DNA from: Epichloe hybrida
Lineage: Eukaryota > Ascomycota > Sordariomycetes > Hypocreales > Clavicipitaceae
Length of the DNA stretch: 64,000 bases
Direction: 5' to 3'
NCBI GenBank assembly: GCA_019022495.1
Contig: JAFEKR010000007.1
Coordinates: forward strand, 1,364,001-1,428,000
The notes beneath the pieces are model-generated. The model saw only the letters and a program-made list of their open reading frames with translations, had not been told where the DNA came from and did no database searches. Positions 37,601 through 48,002 of this stretch are shown piece by piece. How positions within the stretch are numbered: position 1 is the first letter of the stretch; every line of letters starts with the position of its first letter. The position numbers were made by a program, and so were the translations under genes.

Positions 37601-38535
37601 TTCAATCCAATCCTTTTCTAACCTTCTTCATCCTGCTAGGGGATATCTTTCAAGTCACGTGCCTAGCGCACAACAATTTCAAATACCGACATGGTAATTG
37701 GGTCCCCACTGCCGAGGGCTATTATAGAAGGCGGCTGTTTTGAGGTTTTGAGGTTTTGAGGAACTGTAGCGTGATTCCTGCCGGCGCAACTCAACAACTT
37801 AAACAACCCCCTCTTAGTTGTGGCACGGTTGACTTGACTGATTTGTGAAGCCATAGAATGCGGTAAAGAGGGGGTTCCCCAGGAGCTGCCCGAAGCCGTG
37901 GTTTGTCACACCTACATTACTAATTGGTGATACGGACAATCTGACCCGGGACAATTGGAGCAGGATCATTACACCCGTCCACCTACCTAGGTAGGTACAA
38001 TGGGTGAAGGTATAGTCTGTGTGCGACAGGAGGTGGGGGGGGGGGGCATTGCAGTCATATTGTTTTCCAGCCCAGCTTACTGTATCTATGGTATATTTGT
38101 CTTTTATGTATTCATTTTGCCTTGTCTGTTTTGGCCAGTTACTTCAATCACTACGTGCACAATGATACGAGGACGAGGTCAACGCTGCTGTTTTGCCATA
38201 CATTCCTCGCAGATTCTGCCTAGTCACTCAATATTCTTACCGTTACTTGAATAAGAATCCTTATTAGTGTTAGAACTCGCTTTGAGGCTTTGGGCTGCGG
38301 GCCTCTATTAAAGCTCCCCTCCCCGCATGGCTTCCCAACCCGAAGGAAAGGTGGCTACGGCTACAGTGGCGTACGCCATCCGAGCTACAAGCCTACAACC
38401 CACTGTATGGCCCTACAGTGGGGTGTAAAGCCCCCACTACGAAAAAAAAGTCCAACAACGCCCGACACAACATCATTTCGTCTCGCTGTCCCTACGAATC
38501 GGCAATTTCCCGCCCTTCCCCTCAGATCCGATCCC
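37601..38535. other. Intergenic and upstream region of the SET-domain gene
   Basis: Normal composition returns here. It contains a 13-nt G run at about 38035-38047. A 63-codon minus-strand ORF at 37663-37854 has no recognisable features. The frame upstream of the SET gene is open from 38290, but the extra 82 codons look like translated 5' leader. Confidence 0.5.
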
Positions 38536-39908
38536 ATGGAAAGCTGGCTAAGAGAATCTGGAGCAGCGGGCCTAGAAAACCTAGCGCTCGCCGACTTCCC
38601 AGTCACCGGGCGCGGTGTCAAAACACGGAGGCATTTCAAGCAAGGAGAAACCATTCTCACCATTCCACACAGCACTCTCTGGACGGCTGAACGCGCATAC
38701 GCTGATACCACTCTTGGGCCAGTCATTCGCTCTGCGAGGCCTCCCCTATCCATCGAAGATACCCTGGCCGTTCATCTCCTCTTTGTCCGATCGCGCAAGT
38801 CGGGATACGATGGCCCGCGAAAGCATGTGGCAGCGCTGCCCGCGAGCTACTCTTCAAGCATCTTCTTTGCCGAGGACGAGCTGGAGGTCTGCGCCGGAAC
38901 TTCACTATATACCATTACGAAGCAGCTGGAGCTACGTATCGAGGCCGATTACAAGTCGTTGGTCGTGCGAGTGCTTGGACAGGACCCAGACCTTCTTCCA
39001 CTAGATGAATTCACCATCCAAGATGTGGGTGGATTTCACAAATGTAAATGTGCTGCTTGACCACTGACGCCTCTTCCCCTGCTTTTCAGTACAAGTGGGC
39101 TCTCTGCACTATATGGAGCCGCGCGATGGATTTCACGCTACCTGATGGAAAGTCGCTTCGACTTTTGACGCCTTATGCGGATATGCTAAACCACTCGTCC
39201 GAGGTTGAGCAGTGTCATGCCTATGATGCCTCATCCAGACACGTGTCCATCCTTGCGGGAAAGGACTATGAAGCCGGGGATCAGGTATGTTGGCCTTGTT
39301 CTCCACTTGTACCGACTCAGGCTTACCTAGGAGTGTGCTCTCAGGTATTTATCAACTATGGGCGTGTTCCAAACAATCGGCTTCTACGACTCTATGGCTT
39401 CATCATACCCGGTAACCCTGACAATAGCTATGATCTTGTCCTTACAACACATTCTGCGGCGCCATTTTTTGAGCAGAAGCAGATGCTTTGGGCATTGGCC
39501 GGACTTGACTCGACGTCCACCATCGCCCTCACCATTACTGATCCGCTCCCGAAACAGGTTCTTCAATACCTCCGTATCCAGCGATTAGACAAGTCAGACC
39601 TCGCTGTCTTGACCAGCGTCACGGATGCTAAAATCAGTGATTGCAACGAAATAGAAGCCCTGCGGTTTTTGATCGAATCAATAGGCCGTCTTCTGAATAG
39701 TTTCGGAATCCAACTAGAAAAGCTAGAAGAACAGCTCACAGAGGGCGTCTATTCTCCAGGAGGAAACGCATGGGCGGCGGCGCACGTTAGCTTGGGCGAA
39801 CAGCAGGTGTTGAGATTAGCGAGAAAGAGAGCGGAGGATTTGTTGGCGGCGGTGGAGGGCAATAACGGCAATGATGGGGTTCGCTATCGGCACCAGGGCG
39901 GTGCGTGA
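38536..39908 (+). CDS. SET-domain protein lysine methyltransferase (RuBisCO LSMT/SETD3-like)
   Basis: Probable cytosolic or nuclear S-adenosylmethionine-dependent methyltransferase of the split-SET class (LSMT, SETD3, yeast Rkm proteins). Three exons: 38536-39024, 39090-39284, 39345-39908 (415 aa, 1248 nt with stop). Intron 1 starts GTGGGT and ends TTTTCAG; intron 2 is GTATGT...CTCAG, with length divisible by three, so the frame stays open if it is retained. Motifs in order: the N-SET strand (FPVTGRGVKT near residue 21), the conserved WALCTIWSRAM after intron 1, DMLNHS (the NH of the cofactor site) near residue 195, and FINYGRVPNNRLL after intron 2, carrying the SET tyrosine. The start at 38536 (MESWLRES) matches the usual short leader before the SET domain; the upstream in-frame ATG at 38290 is less likely. 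The substrate cannot be told. Confidence 0.85.
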
Positions 39909-40477
39909 GTTGCGAAAAGACTTCTATCCAGCTGATGTTGTGTGGGAGGTGCAAATCGGTCACGTATTGCGGGCGGACGTGCCAAGTTGCTCATTACAAA
40001 GAGCACAAGGCAACATGCCGAGCTACAGCTTCCAAGAAGGGCTCTTGATCGAAAAGCACATGTTTTGAGCCGTCGCCAGTACATGCAACGCACAACCATT
40101 GTCCTGAACCTCTCTGTTGAAATTTCATCGTATGCGTAGAATTGTTCGCACTGGAACGTCCAAGGTGGCTTGGAATCACCAAACAGCCAGCGTACTGCAC
40201 TTGCACTACGAGGGCAGCCGGGAAAGCTCGTTTTTCGTGCAGGAGGAAAGCAGTGTACAGCGTCAACGACAGCATGACCCATTTGCTTTTGTGATTGTCG
40301 CACCGCACATCGCAAGGACAAACTTCCCGAACAACCAAATCCATTTCTCAAGAGGCTACGTGGTGTGCAAAACCACAACACTTTCGACAAAAATGGGAAT
40401 AAAAGACGCAAAAACATCATGACCGTGCGCCAATAGAGTCATGCTCTTCGTAAATCATGCCGTTTCACAACACCCCG
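39909..40477. other. Convergent 3' intergenic region
   Basis: Lies between the 3' ends of the SET gene (+) and the phosphodiesterase gene (-). A 178-codon minus ORF (39884-40420) overlaps the SET gene end, is Cys/Arg-rich and has no recognisable domain, so I treat it as chance. Confidence 0.5.
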
Positions 40478-41724
40478 TCAGGCCAAGCCATTGAATGTCA
40501 ACTGCGCCATTTGCGCGTCCCCAATATTGATGTAATCCAACTGTCGCCAAGCACTGGTAAGCCTCCATTTCAAAAGCATTTATAAGAGAACAAAAATCAT
40601 GGAAGGAAAAAAAAAAAGGCAGCAAACGTACCAAAATCACGTTCGGCTGCTGCTTCCCCTGGCTCTCACACAAGTTGACCTGCCTGGCGATGGAACCGAG
40701 AGAGTTGGTCGTCTTGGCGTCCACCTGATCGGGGAACACAATGCCGCCGATCCTGAAATTCAACATGTGGTTCATGATGCCCATGAGCATTTGGGGATCA
40801 CCATCCGGGGGACGGTCCACGCTGCATGTTGGAAAGTTCTCGTCGGTGATGCCGTAGGGTGTCTCCCAGAAGTAGTCGAATTCGTTGATGAGATAGTCGA
40901 CCGTCCTCTGGTCTGTATTATAATCTACGGAGAAGAGTCAGACTTGCTCATCCAGTGAAGGGCAGAGCCCCTCACCCCCTTAAGAAAAAGCGTAGCCTTT
41001 CCGTGTACAAATTTTTGAGAAAAGAACCATGGTAGACGGATGTGAGCGTACCCATAAACACAACCAGTCGAGTCTTTGCATCGATGAGCTGCTGAAGAGT
41101 AGGCCAGTCGTCCTTGGACAATCTCCCATTCGGATGAAACGCATAGTTCTTGAGACCCGTGCTCTCAAAGGCGGCGTCAAATCGCTGGACGGGGATGGCA
41201 TCGCCGTTGGTCAGAAGCAGCGTCACGACCTCGTTGGGGTTGCTGTTCATCCAGGTGGCGATTTCTTGCAGGTACTTGGCGAGGGATCCGGAATCCAGCT
41301 CCCAGCAGTGCGTGTGGCACATCTCAATCGCGCCATACTTGCTGTGCGTCTGGGCCTGCAAGAAGCGCACGCCGAGCCTCAATTGATCCGTCACGGAAAC
41401 ATACTGATTGTGGATGGGCGTGGGCCCGACAAAGGCGCTGTCGTGGCTGCCCACAAACGTCACCTCGGAATATTTCTTTCCACAGAGCTCAGCGTGGCCA
41501 TTGCACGCTGTGAGAACTGTAGCTGTGAAGGGCAGGAGTTGCAGAAGCTTCGTGGTGGTGACCTCGAGTCAACACGAGCGAAAGACGGGCGAGGGCAGGG
41601 GCCATCGACTTACCGACGTCCACAGAAGAGGCCACCATTCCTGAGCGAGCAGTGTCTGGAAGGCCGCTTTGTATGCTTCTTCTAAACTGGTCTGGGGATG
41701 GGTCAGCCCATCAATACGATCCAT
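40478..41724 (-). CDS. PLC-like phosphodiesterase (PI-PLC X-domain fold), secreted or membrane-anchored
   Basis: Fungal extracellular member of the PLC-like phosphodiesterase TIM-barrel superfamily. Four exons: 41724-41614, 41547-41052, 40924-40632, 40540-40478 (963 nt, 320 aa). The introns are 66, 127 and 91 nt, all GT-AG. The first exon (MDRIDGLTHP...) is inferred: the body of the protein has no ATG before an in-frame stop, and the exon ends at a strong GTAAGT donor that restores the frame. Residues ~29-53 are hydrophobic (WWPLLWTSLLQLLPF) and could be a signal anchor or signal peptide, followed by ACNGHAELC. Motifs: TFVGSHDSAF (the catalytic-His strand), QLRLGVRFLQAQTH, CHTHCWELD, VVTLLLTN, LVVFMDYN after intron 2, and FDYFWETPYG. 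Substrate unknown; many family members lack tested lipase activity. Confidence 0.85.
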
Positions 41725-42183
41725 CGTCCATGTGCGCTGTTCTCACACGGGCAAGGCTCACCCGCGAGGGTTTGGGGGAATTCGTCGATGGCGGGTGAGA
41801 GTTGAGAATGAGAGATCGATCAAGCCAGAACCCTCGTGCGCGCACTGTGTGGCTGCTTCTGGCAATCTGGGGTTTCCGCCGCCGCCACTTGGTATTGCTG
41901 GATGTAGCAGCCTCACATCTTAGGCATCACTTTCCTCGCGATGCCTTCCCTCTTCGCGGCTGATTGCGAGACCTCGGCACTTAGGGCAAAGACCCTCTTT
42001 TGCCCTCGTTACAGCCTTGTTGTTCCACGAGCTGAATTCATTATCATCACTTTCCACACTGTCTCACAGGTTATCGTACAGTTTCACCCCCTGCAGGCAG
42101 GGCGGCCACTAGCTCTTAGTGGCTACGGAGTAATAGTGAGAGGGGAGCTATTAGAGGGGCTGTGTAAGGGTATTCAAGGAGTA
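41725..42183. other. Upstream region of the phosphodiesterase gene
   Basis: Ordinary composition. Contains short unspliced ORFs only. No gene is supported. Confidence 0.45.
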
Positions 42184-42320
42184 TCTCCTTAGTCGTGATA
42201 TGGCTTGTGGAGTCACGTTAACTAGGGTCTGTAATGTATCTCTAGTTTACTTTTACCTAATTGGTTACATACAGACCCCTAGTTAACGTGACTCCACAAG
42301 CCATATCACGACTAAGGAGA
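42184..42320. mobile_element. Fold-back MITE, 137 bp, TA target duplication
   Basis: Two perfectly complementary arms of about 44 bp (starting TCTCCTTAGTCGTGATATGG at 42184 and ending in its complement at 42320), separated by a ~49-nt spacer. It is flanked by TA at 42182-42183 and 42321-42322. No coding capacity. The perfect arms show no RIP, which points to a recent or single-copy insertion. The TA flank suggests mobilisation by a Tc1/mariner-type transposase. Confidence 0.88.
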
Positions 42321-42322
42321 TA

Positions 42323-42642
42323 GTCCGTAATTCATGTAAAAACAAACAGGGATTAGACTGTATGTACATATCCGGCGCTACTCTATTCTTGGCAAGGTGG
42401 AGCGCTCAAGTGTCGGGTTCAATGACGCGGGGTCCCGAGTTCCCTGAGCATTCTGCAATCTGCATTCTGCAAAGGATGCGCCCTACCACACTGCCAAAAC
42501 CCCCATCTACAGCAGCATCGAGTCATCTAGGTGGAAATACAGCTTGATTTGAGAACATAACATGTCTGGTGGGTTCCCCCAGGAAGACACGCTCTTGCCT
42601 TGTTCCTCAAGCGTAGCGTGTCATTGTGAAGCAAGATCGGGA
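42323..42642. other. 3' flank of the deaminase gene
   Basis: About 320 bp between the MITE and the deaminase stop codon. No gene or repeat seen. Confidence 0.5.
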
Positions 42643-44721
42643 TCAGGCCTCGTTGTCAACTACATTTGACCTCTGGCATCGAAGCCGCAGAAAAGACCCC
42701 TTTGCTGATATATAGAAACAGTCTGGGCATTGCACTCGTAGCTCGACCCCAGTCCGTAGTGCTTCTATGTCGATGAATGCATGCGGGTTCTTCTCCCTCA
42801 GCTTCTGTGCTTCTTCCCCTGTGAGGCATTCCAGATTACATACCACCTCGTCGACACCTGAACCGCTGGCTGACTGCTCCGTCGCTCTTGGATTCTCAAC
42901 GTGAATCTCCAAGAGTCCAGCTCGGAAGATTCGGTACGCGTCTCTGGATTCAACGGCTGCCGACTGTATCCTGCCCGGCGTCATGAGCTCGATCCTACTC
43001 TTGGCATCTACTGGACTAGCCAAAGTACTCTGAGATTCGCTGCTGTCCACTACGTTGACGTCATCTCCAGAAAGCTTGTTAAGTACGTCCTCGGCTGAAG
43101 TCTGGTTTTCTTGGAATACCAGCGAACCACATCCTGAACGTATGGCATCATCACTAATTGACGATAGCGAGACCTTTTCACCTGCGTCGTCCTTGACCAT
43201 GCCCGTGCTGATGGTGGTAGCGGACAATGCTATGGTGAGAAGTGTACTCTCGTTCGGATCAGGATACATTGTCTTGTTGCGAGTTCTCAGAAGCGCCGCC
43301 AGACTGAGAGTGATTTGGCGACTCAAGCAGTCATTGAGCCCTTCTTGCATCCTTGCCAAGGCAGGAAGGGCTGGCATGCGCCATCCCGAATACAGCCTCC
43401 CGTGACACCGCGGGGTATGAACTCTCTGGGAGAGGCCGAGAAGAGCATTGCAGAGATAGCATGCGTCTTTGCTGGAACAAATCACGCGCGGACGGTTTGC
43501 AGGAGGAGGCATCAGTTCACAATGAGCGAGAAGTTGAACTTCGGCGTGGATCTTTGCTTTCTTCAAGGTCTCGAGCGTCTGCTTTTCGAATCTATTGGCT
43601 GCTTCTTCTTCCGTCATTCCCAACAGGTGGCATGTTGAACGAAGCTGTACTTGGTTTTGGGACGATTCAAACCGCGTCAGAGCTGATGCAAGCGAAGGGC
43701 TGTAATCTGTCCACGGGGCCTTCTGAAACGCCGCCTGCGGCAGTTGGACCGCGACCACCTCCATGTGTCGGGTTATGGGGAATCTCTTAGCGGTCCGGCA
43801 TAGAAACCTGGCTGCTTCTCGGTATCTAGAGACCTTCCTGACAATGTTGACGAGACTTCTCTTTGAACTCGGATCCATGTCTCGATGAGGTACCTTGTCG
43901 AGCAAGGACTCAAGTCCCTCGACTCGCGACAGTTGGTGCACCCCTAGTACCAACTCTTCAAGACGATGATTCGATCGGTATGAGGACCAGGAATCAATCA
44001 ACCTGATCACATGCTTGGCACTCTCCTCGAAGCGTTCCGCGATAGCATTCGTCCCATCACCTTTTTTGCCCTGTAGTTGCCGCACAGAGGCGATGGAATT
44101 CTCGAGAGCAGTCTTGAACGGCTGTTTCGAAGTTTTCCTGGCGTTGGGTATAAGGCGTAGCCGACAGAGTATCCGAGGCGAGCACATAGAGACGATGGCT
44201 TTGAACATGGCGTCTTCCAAATTCCCAGGTCGGTTGGCTGTGGATCGATGAGCGGTGGTAGCCTCATTCAAAGCATTGGGCTTACCGTCAGATACCCGGC
44301 CTAGAATAGCGAAAATCGACTGCAAGCCTCTTCTTATCAAGGCCAACGTCCCGTCGCCGTCCCGATGGGATTTTCTGTTTACGGCGAGCAAGACATGTGC
44401 GGCGCCCTGGGAACTCGGAGCATGCTTCTCTTCAACACAAACGGCGGGAATATGCTCCGAATCATCGGTCAGGCTGGAGAGGAATGCCACGACGCCGACC
44501 AGCTTGCGTTCCCGATCGAACGGGAGGGAGTATCCGTCGTGGCGTATGGACCGGTCATTCACCAGATTGCGGCTCGGCGGCGCTGGGACAGAATGCAAGA
44601 GACGGAGAATGGCAACATTCTCAGCACAGGTGTAGGAGGAACGTGGAACGGAAGCTGGTGCCATGGTGCTCGGGACTTGATGAGAAGGATTCTGTCTAGC
44701 ACGGTGTATTGCACAAAGCAA
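42643..44721 (-). CDS. Fungal nucleic acid/nucleotide deaminase-like protein (OTT_1508 type)
   Basis: Single-exon gene, 692 aa from the first ATG; an ATG at codon 20 (MAPASVPRSS) is an equally good start. The cytidine-deaminase fold signature is visible: KIHAEVQLL near residues 390-398 (zinc-binding His and catalytic Glu) and about 30 residues later CSSKDACYLC (the paired zinc Cys of the C-x2-C motif). This pairing, within a long helical fungal protein, matches the OTT_1508 deaminase family, which has no characterised substrate. The ~380 N-terminal residues look helical with no other domain I recognise; the C-terminal ~150 residues look partly disordered and then end in a small Cys-containing segment (RVQCPDCFY). 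It has many family-size paralogues in fungi in general. Neighbour on the 5' side is a divergently transcribed J-protein fragment. Confidence 0.75.
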   Translation of the reverse strand: MLCAIHRARQNPSHQVPSTMAPASVPRSSYTCAENVAILRLLHSVPAPPSRNLVNDRSIRHDGYSLPFDRERKLVGVVAFLSSLTDDSEHIPAVCVEEKHAPSSQGAAHVLLAVNRKSHRDGDGTLALIRRGLQSIFAILGRVSDGKPNALNEATTAHRSTANRPGNLEDAMFKAIVSMCSPRILCRLRLIPNARKTSKQPFKTALENSIASVRQLQGKKGDGTNAIAERFEESAKHVIRLIDSWSSYRSNHRLEELVLGVHQLSRVEGLESLLDKVPHRDMDPSSKRSLVNIVRKVSRYREAARFLCRTAKRFPITRHMEVVAVQLPQAAFQKAPWTDYSPSLASALTRFESSQNQVQLRSTCHLLGMTEEEAANRFEKQTLETLKKAKIHAEVQLLAHCELMPPPANRPRVICSSKDACYLCNALLGLSQRVHTPRCHGRLYSGWRMPALPALARMQEGLNDCLSRQITLSLAALLRTRNKTMYPDPNESTLLTIALSATTISTGMVKDDAGEKVSLSSISDDAIRSGCGSLVFQENQTSAEDVLNKLSGDDVNVVDSSESQSTLASPVDAKSRIELMTPGRIQSAAVESRDAYRIFRAGLLEIHVENPRATEQSASGSGVDEVVCNLECLTGEEAQKLREKNPHAFIDIEALRTGVELRVQCPDCFYISAKGSFLRLRCQRSNVVDNEA

Positions 44722-45174
44722 CGTGGTACGTTCACAGCTCTTCCATATGCATCAGACGTACGAAGTACATGTAGTAGTGTCTCTACTCTCTACGGATTAG
44801 ATGGCGTGGTAATGATTATTTGTTTCTTGTGCATGATCCGATCAGAAGCCCGAGTGACCAACAATGCCAATGGGCTGATAATTTCGGGGCTGCACGGGCA
44901 ACGAAGAGTTGAGCACCAATTATACAGGCATGCCGGACAGTCAGCTGCCACGTCCCAACCAGGGGGGTTCAGGCCTGACTGACAACTGACACTGCTCCGT
45001 AACGGCCCGTAACGGCCCCGTAGCCGGCCGCGCAACGGACTGACTGCGTAGCCGCTATCTTATCGCACTCAAACGCAAAGCTCCGACCAACTTGCGCAGA
45101 CGACAAACCCACAACGACAACCTCGACCTCCCCTTGTTGGCAGTTTAGCATCGTGAGATGCTTCATCCGCCACA
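44722..45174. promoter_or_regulatory. Divergent intergenic region (deaminase / J-protein fragment)
   Basis: 450 bp between two divergent start codons, so it should hold both promoters. It includes a GC-rich repeated CGTAACGGCC near 44998-45020. No TATA-like box is convincing. Confidence 0.4.
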
Positions 45175-45470
45175 ATGTCCGCCCTCCTCTCCCTAATAGG
45201 CTGGTCATTCCTCCCCGATGTATGAACCCCCCCCCGCCGCACCATCCATATCCCTTCTTCCAAAACCACCAAAAAAAAAAAAAAAAAAAAAAACTCATCT
45301 TCTCCATCAAGCTCGCCTCGTCCTTGGTCCAAACAATCTACTACGGCATCACCATCCGCGCCGGCGACCCCAAGCCCCATCCCGGATCGCCCCAACACGC
45401 CCGCCACCGCCGACGAATCCACATGCTCGTCGTAACAGCCTACCTCCTCTACACCGTCGAGGGTCGTTGA
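45175..45470 (+). pseudogene. Truncated N-terminal fragment of a fungal membrane J-protein gene
   Basis: Two exons, 45175-45219 and 45312-45470, give a 67-aa product. It begins MSALLSLIGWSFLPD and continues after the intron as LASSLVQTIYYGITIRAGDP, then a basic stretch and a membrane-like MLVVTAYLLYTV. As I recall the family, this is the start of a fungal DnaJ-domain membrane protein, in which the membrane segment is followed by YEAD... and then the J domain. Here it stops after VEGR at 45470, and the cytochrome b5 stop codon lies only 22 bp further on, so the J domain is missing. The intron holds a 24-nt A run. It may be a remnant left by a rearrangement, or a short expressed protein. Confidence 0.55.
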
Positions 45471-45491
45471 TTGCCGGCAGGTTCTCGCCCC

Positions 45492-45862
45492 TTACAGCTT
45501 GGGAGCCTCGGCCACAGTCCCAATCTTGTACTTGTCGCCGTACTTTTTCAGCACGCTCTCGGAGTGGTACTTCCAGAAGGCCTTGGTGGCGTTCTTGCCT
45601 GCGAATCGCTTGAGGATGCGGTCGCCGCCGGGGTGCTCGGGGAGGAACTCTGGAAAAGAGAAACCCGTCAGCTAGAAGACTGCTCTGGTGCACGTGCAAG
45701 AGCCTCGTCGGATGGGAGACTTCGCTCCGGGGTAAGCAGGAGCGGGAGCGGGATCCTACACGTACTGGTGATGTCGTAGACGTTGTTCTCGACAATTAGC
45801 CACATGCCGTCTGCCTCGGTCTTGTGCTTCTGCACGTCGGCGACAGTGTAGGTCTCGGACAT
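45492..45862 (-). CDS. Cytochrome b5 (short, soluble type)
   Basis: Small haem protein that passes electrons to desaturases, hydroxylases and similar enzymes. Two exons, 45862-45766 and 45649-45492 (255 nt, 84 aa), with a 116-nt GTACGT...TTCCAG intron that joins DIT|KFLPEHPGG. The core motifs are VYDIT, the HPGG haem-binding motif at about residue 38, and the second axial His in FWKYHSES. There is no C-terminal membrane anchor: the protein ends VAEAPKL, so it is the soluble short form common in fungi. The gene runs tail-to-tail against the J-protein fragment, with only 22 bp between the stops. Confidence 0.93.
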
Positions 45863-46395
45863 GGCGGGGCGGGCGTTGGGGAAGATTTGGGAGTTGTTTG
45901 CTGGTGATGGGGGTGGTTATGAAGAGATGCGAGAGTTCGAACGCTGATGGAGGGGGGGGGAGTCGACGGCGAGGTTTTGACCTGTAGCCGGCGGAGGCAA
46001 GGCAGGCCTGTAATGGGGATTTCTGGAAGCTTACAATCAATCGTTCGGCCCTTGTTTTTTTTTTTTTTTACCTCGGCTCATCAGCTAGCTGCCCGGCTCG
46101 GACCAGGGGCTGTTTGGACCTATGAGGGCTGCTGGATTGCTAAGATTTGGCCGTTGTGGTTCGGGGAAAATCGATAACATGCAAGAACATCAGTTACCGC
46201 CAAGGTCAATAATTGATTGCGTGAGAGTGGCCGACGTGGTCTACATCATCCGTCTATCGCTGCATCTTCGTGAACTAGAGTCAAGAGGAACCCATCCCTC
46301 AAATCGCGACATACAAACATGCAACAACGCCAGAGTGAGCTCCCAGAAAATTTTACAATTTACAATCCTATCCCGACCGCGCTTGCGATTGCTTT
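45863..46395. other. Region between cytochrome b5 promoter and OMA1 3' end
   Basis: About 530 bp containing a 13-nt T run and a G-rich tract. Probably the cytochrome b5 promoter and the OMA1 3' UTR. No further gene is supported. Confidence 0.45.
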
Positions 46396-47687
46396 TTACA
46401 ACGCCTCCACCTCGTGAATGGGAATTCTCCTCCGCAATGCAATCCTGAACCTGTCCGCAAATGCGGAGGTGCCGCTGCAGTCGCTTTCCGCCCTCTTCTT
46501 CATTGCGACTGGCATCCACTCCTGTATTTTTGTGATTCGGTGTTCATTCTACACGGGGTTTGTTAGCAAATCGTCCCCCCGCCCGCGCGCCCGCCCGCGA
46601 AAGCTGGCTTAGCCACATACAGACCACCAAGGAGACCACCAAGGGAAGTCACTATGGGGAAGAAGAGGCGTGTTCCAAACTCACCGAAGGATGCGTGCTC
46701 AGTATCTCCGGGGCCTCTTGCCCGCCATGCCTCTGAATCGCCTCCATGCGCTGCCAAAATCCCACCGCCTGTCGGGGGTCATAGCAAGCCTCTGCCATCA
46801 TCATCAATCCAATATAGTCCGCCTCGCTCTCCTGCTTCCGGCCCATGGGCAAATAATACAGCAGCTCTTGTAGGTAGACTCCCCCGACGAGACTCCACAG
46901 TCCGAACAGCGCCAGCCCAGGCAGAGCCCCCGCGAGGAAGAACAAACTCCCTGCTGTGAGATTGCCCACCCACGCGGCGGACAGACGCTCGGCAACGTGC
47001 GATGCAGTGGTGTGTGCGATTTCGTGGCCGAGAACCGCGGCCAGAGCGTCTTCGTTCCGGCACACGTTGATGATGCCGCTGTGGACAAAGACCTTTCCAC
47101 CCGGAAGAACGAAAGCGTTTGCTGTTTCTGGTGCAGCGGCATGGGGTTGTTAACGTGTAGGTCGCCCCCGTGGATGAGGGCAGGATGGATGGATGCCACG
47201 TACTGTTGTCTGCAATGACTCGAATCTCCCAATTCAGTTCGGGCAGTCCACTGACGGGGATCAACCTCTTCAACACCCTCTTCACGAGGATCGTCCTCGG
47301 ATCCCAGTCGGATAAGAAATGCCCGCCCTGTTCCTGGACGGACTGGATGACTGCCTCGACGACGCCCGAGTGTGCTCGTTCGACGAGCTTGTCGGAGAGG
47401 AAGTTGAATCTCCTCCGTCCCGTCACCGGCACGGTTTGCGAGTTGTACAAGTAGAATGAAACGGCGCCGATGACGGCAAGGACCACCACGGTTCGGGAGT
47501 TGCGCGAGCTACCGGCCGAGGTGATTTTTTCGGCAACGACATCGGGAACGAGCGGTCGAGCTTGTCGGAGGCGATCGTGGGGGTCCTGGGACGAGTGTCG
47601 AGATGATTGGGAGAAGAGCCGAGCTTGGCATCGAACGGACTCGGTCCTCAGCCGGGCGAGGGGTCTGGCCAGTCGGAGGGGACGCAT
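46396..47687 (-). CDS. OMA1: Mitochondrial inner-membrane metalloendopeptidase OMA1 (M48 family)
   Basis: Zinc protease of the inner membrane quality-control system, overlapping in function with m-AAA protease. Three exons: 47687-47204, 47121-46685, 46548-46396 (1074 nt, 357 aa), with introns of 82 and 136 nt. The start at 47687 gives an Arg-rich leader (MRPLRLARPLARLRTESVRC) typical of a mitochondrial presequence; the frame is open further upstream but the extra residues do not look like protein. One membrane segment follows at about residue 56 (TVVVLAVIGAVSFYLY). The catalytic motif is GHEIAH (HExxH), preceded by FVLPGGKVFVHSGI; ESEADYIG supplies the third zinc ligand; a second hydrophobic stretch (SLFFLAGALPGLALFGLWSL) lies between. 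The last exon opens NEHRITKIQEWMP, completing the conserved STHPSNE motif across intron 2. Confidence 0.9.
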
Positions 47688-48000
47688 TTTGAGCAGCAGC
47701 AACTCCCGACGGCGCAGTTCTACGCGAGCGGCTGCTCTGGTATATGCAAAAGACTCCCGAGGAAGTGAGTGGGTGCTGGGATTGGGCATTGGGGGTTGAA
47801 AATGAAATGGCTGGCCAGCGAGAGCTCCATCGACCTCCATCGACCTCCATCGAAAGTCGAAAGTCTGGCAGTTCCAGGGTCGTGGCGGGGGGCGGCTGGC
47901 CACTGTTGGGGGGCAGGGTTAGGGGGTCAGTACGGACTACGGAGTACATGTACGGACTTAAACATGAGCACCACCACGTCCAGGACCCATTCCCAAGTTA
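47688..48000. other. OMA1 upstream region
   Basis: About 310 bp with a short GACCTCCATC repeat near 47828-47850. Presumed OMA1 promoter. Nothing else seen. Confidence 0.4.
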
Positions 48001-48002
48001 TA

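Noticed and set aside
39884..40420. 178-codon minus-strand ORF overlapping the SET gene end
   Set aside because: Cys/Arg-rich with no motif; overlaps coding sequence on the other strand.
45069..45422. 117-codon minus-strand ORF with a phenylalanine run
   Set aside because: Runs through the A/T tract of the J-fragment intron and is antisense to that gene.
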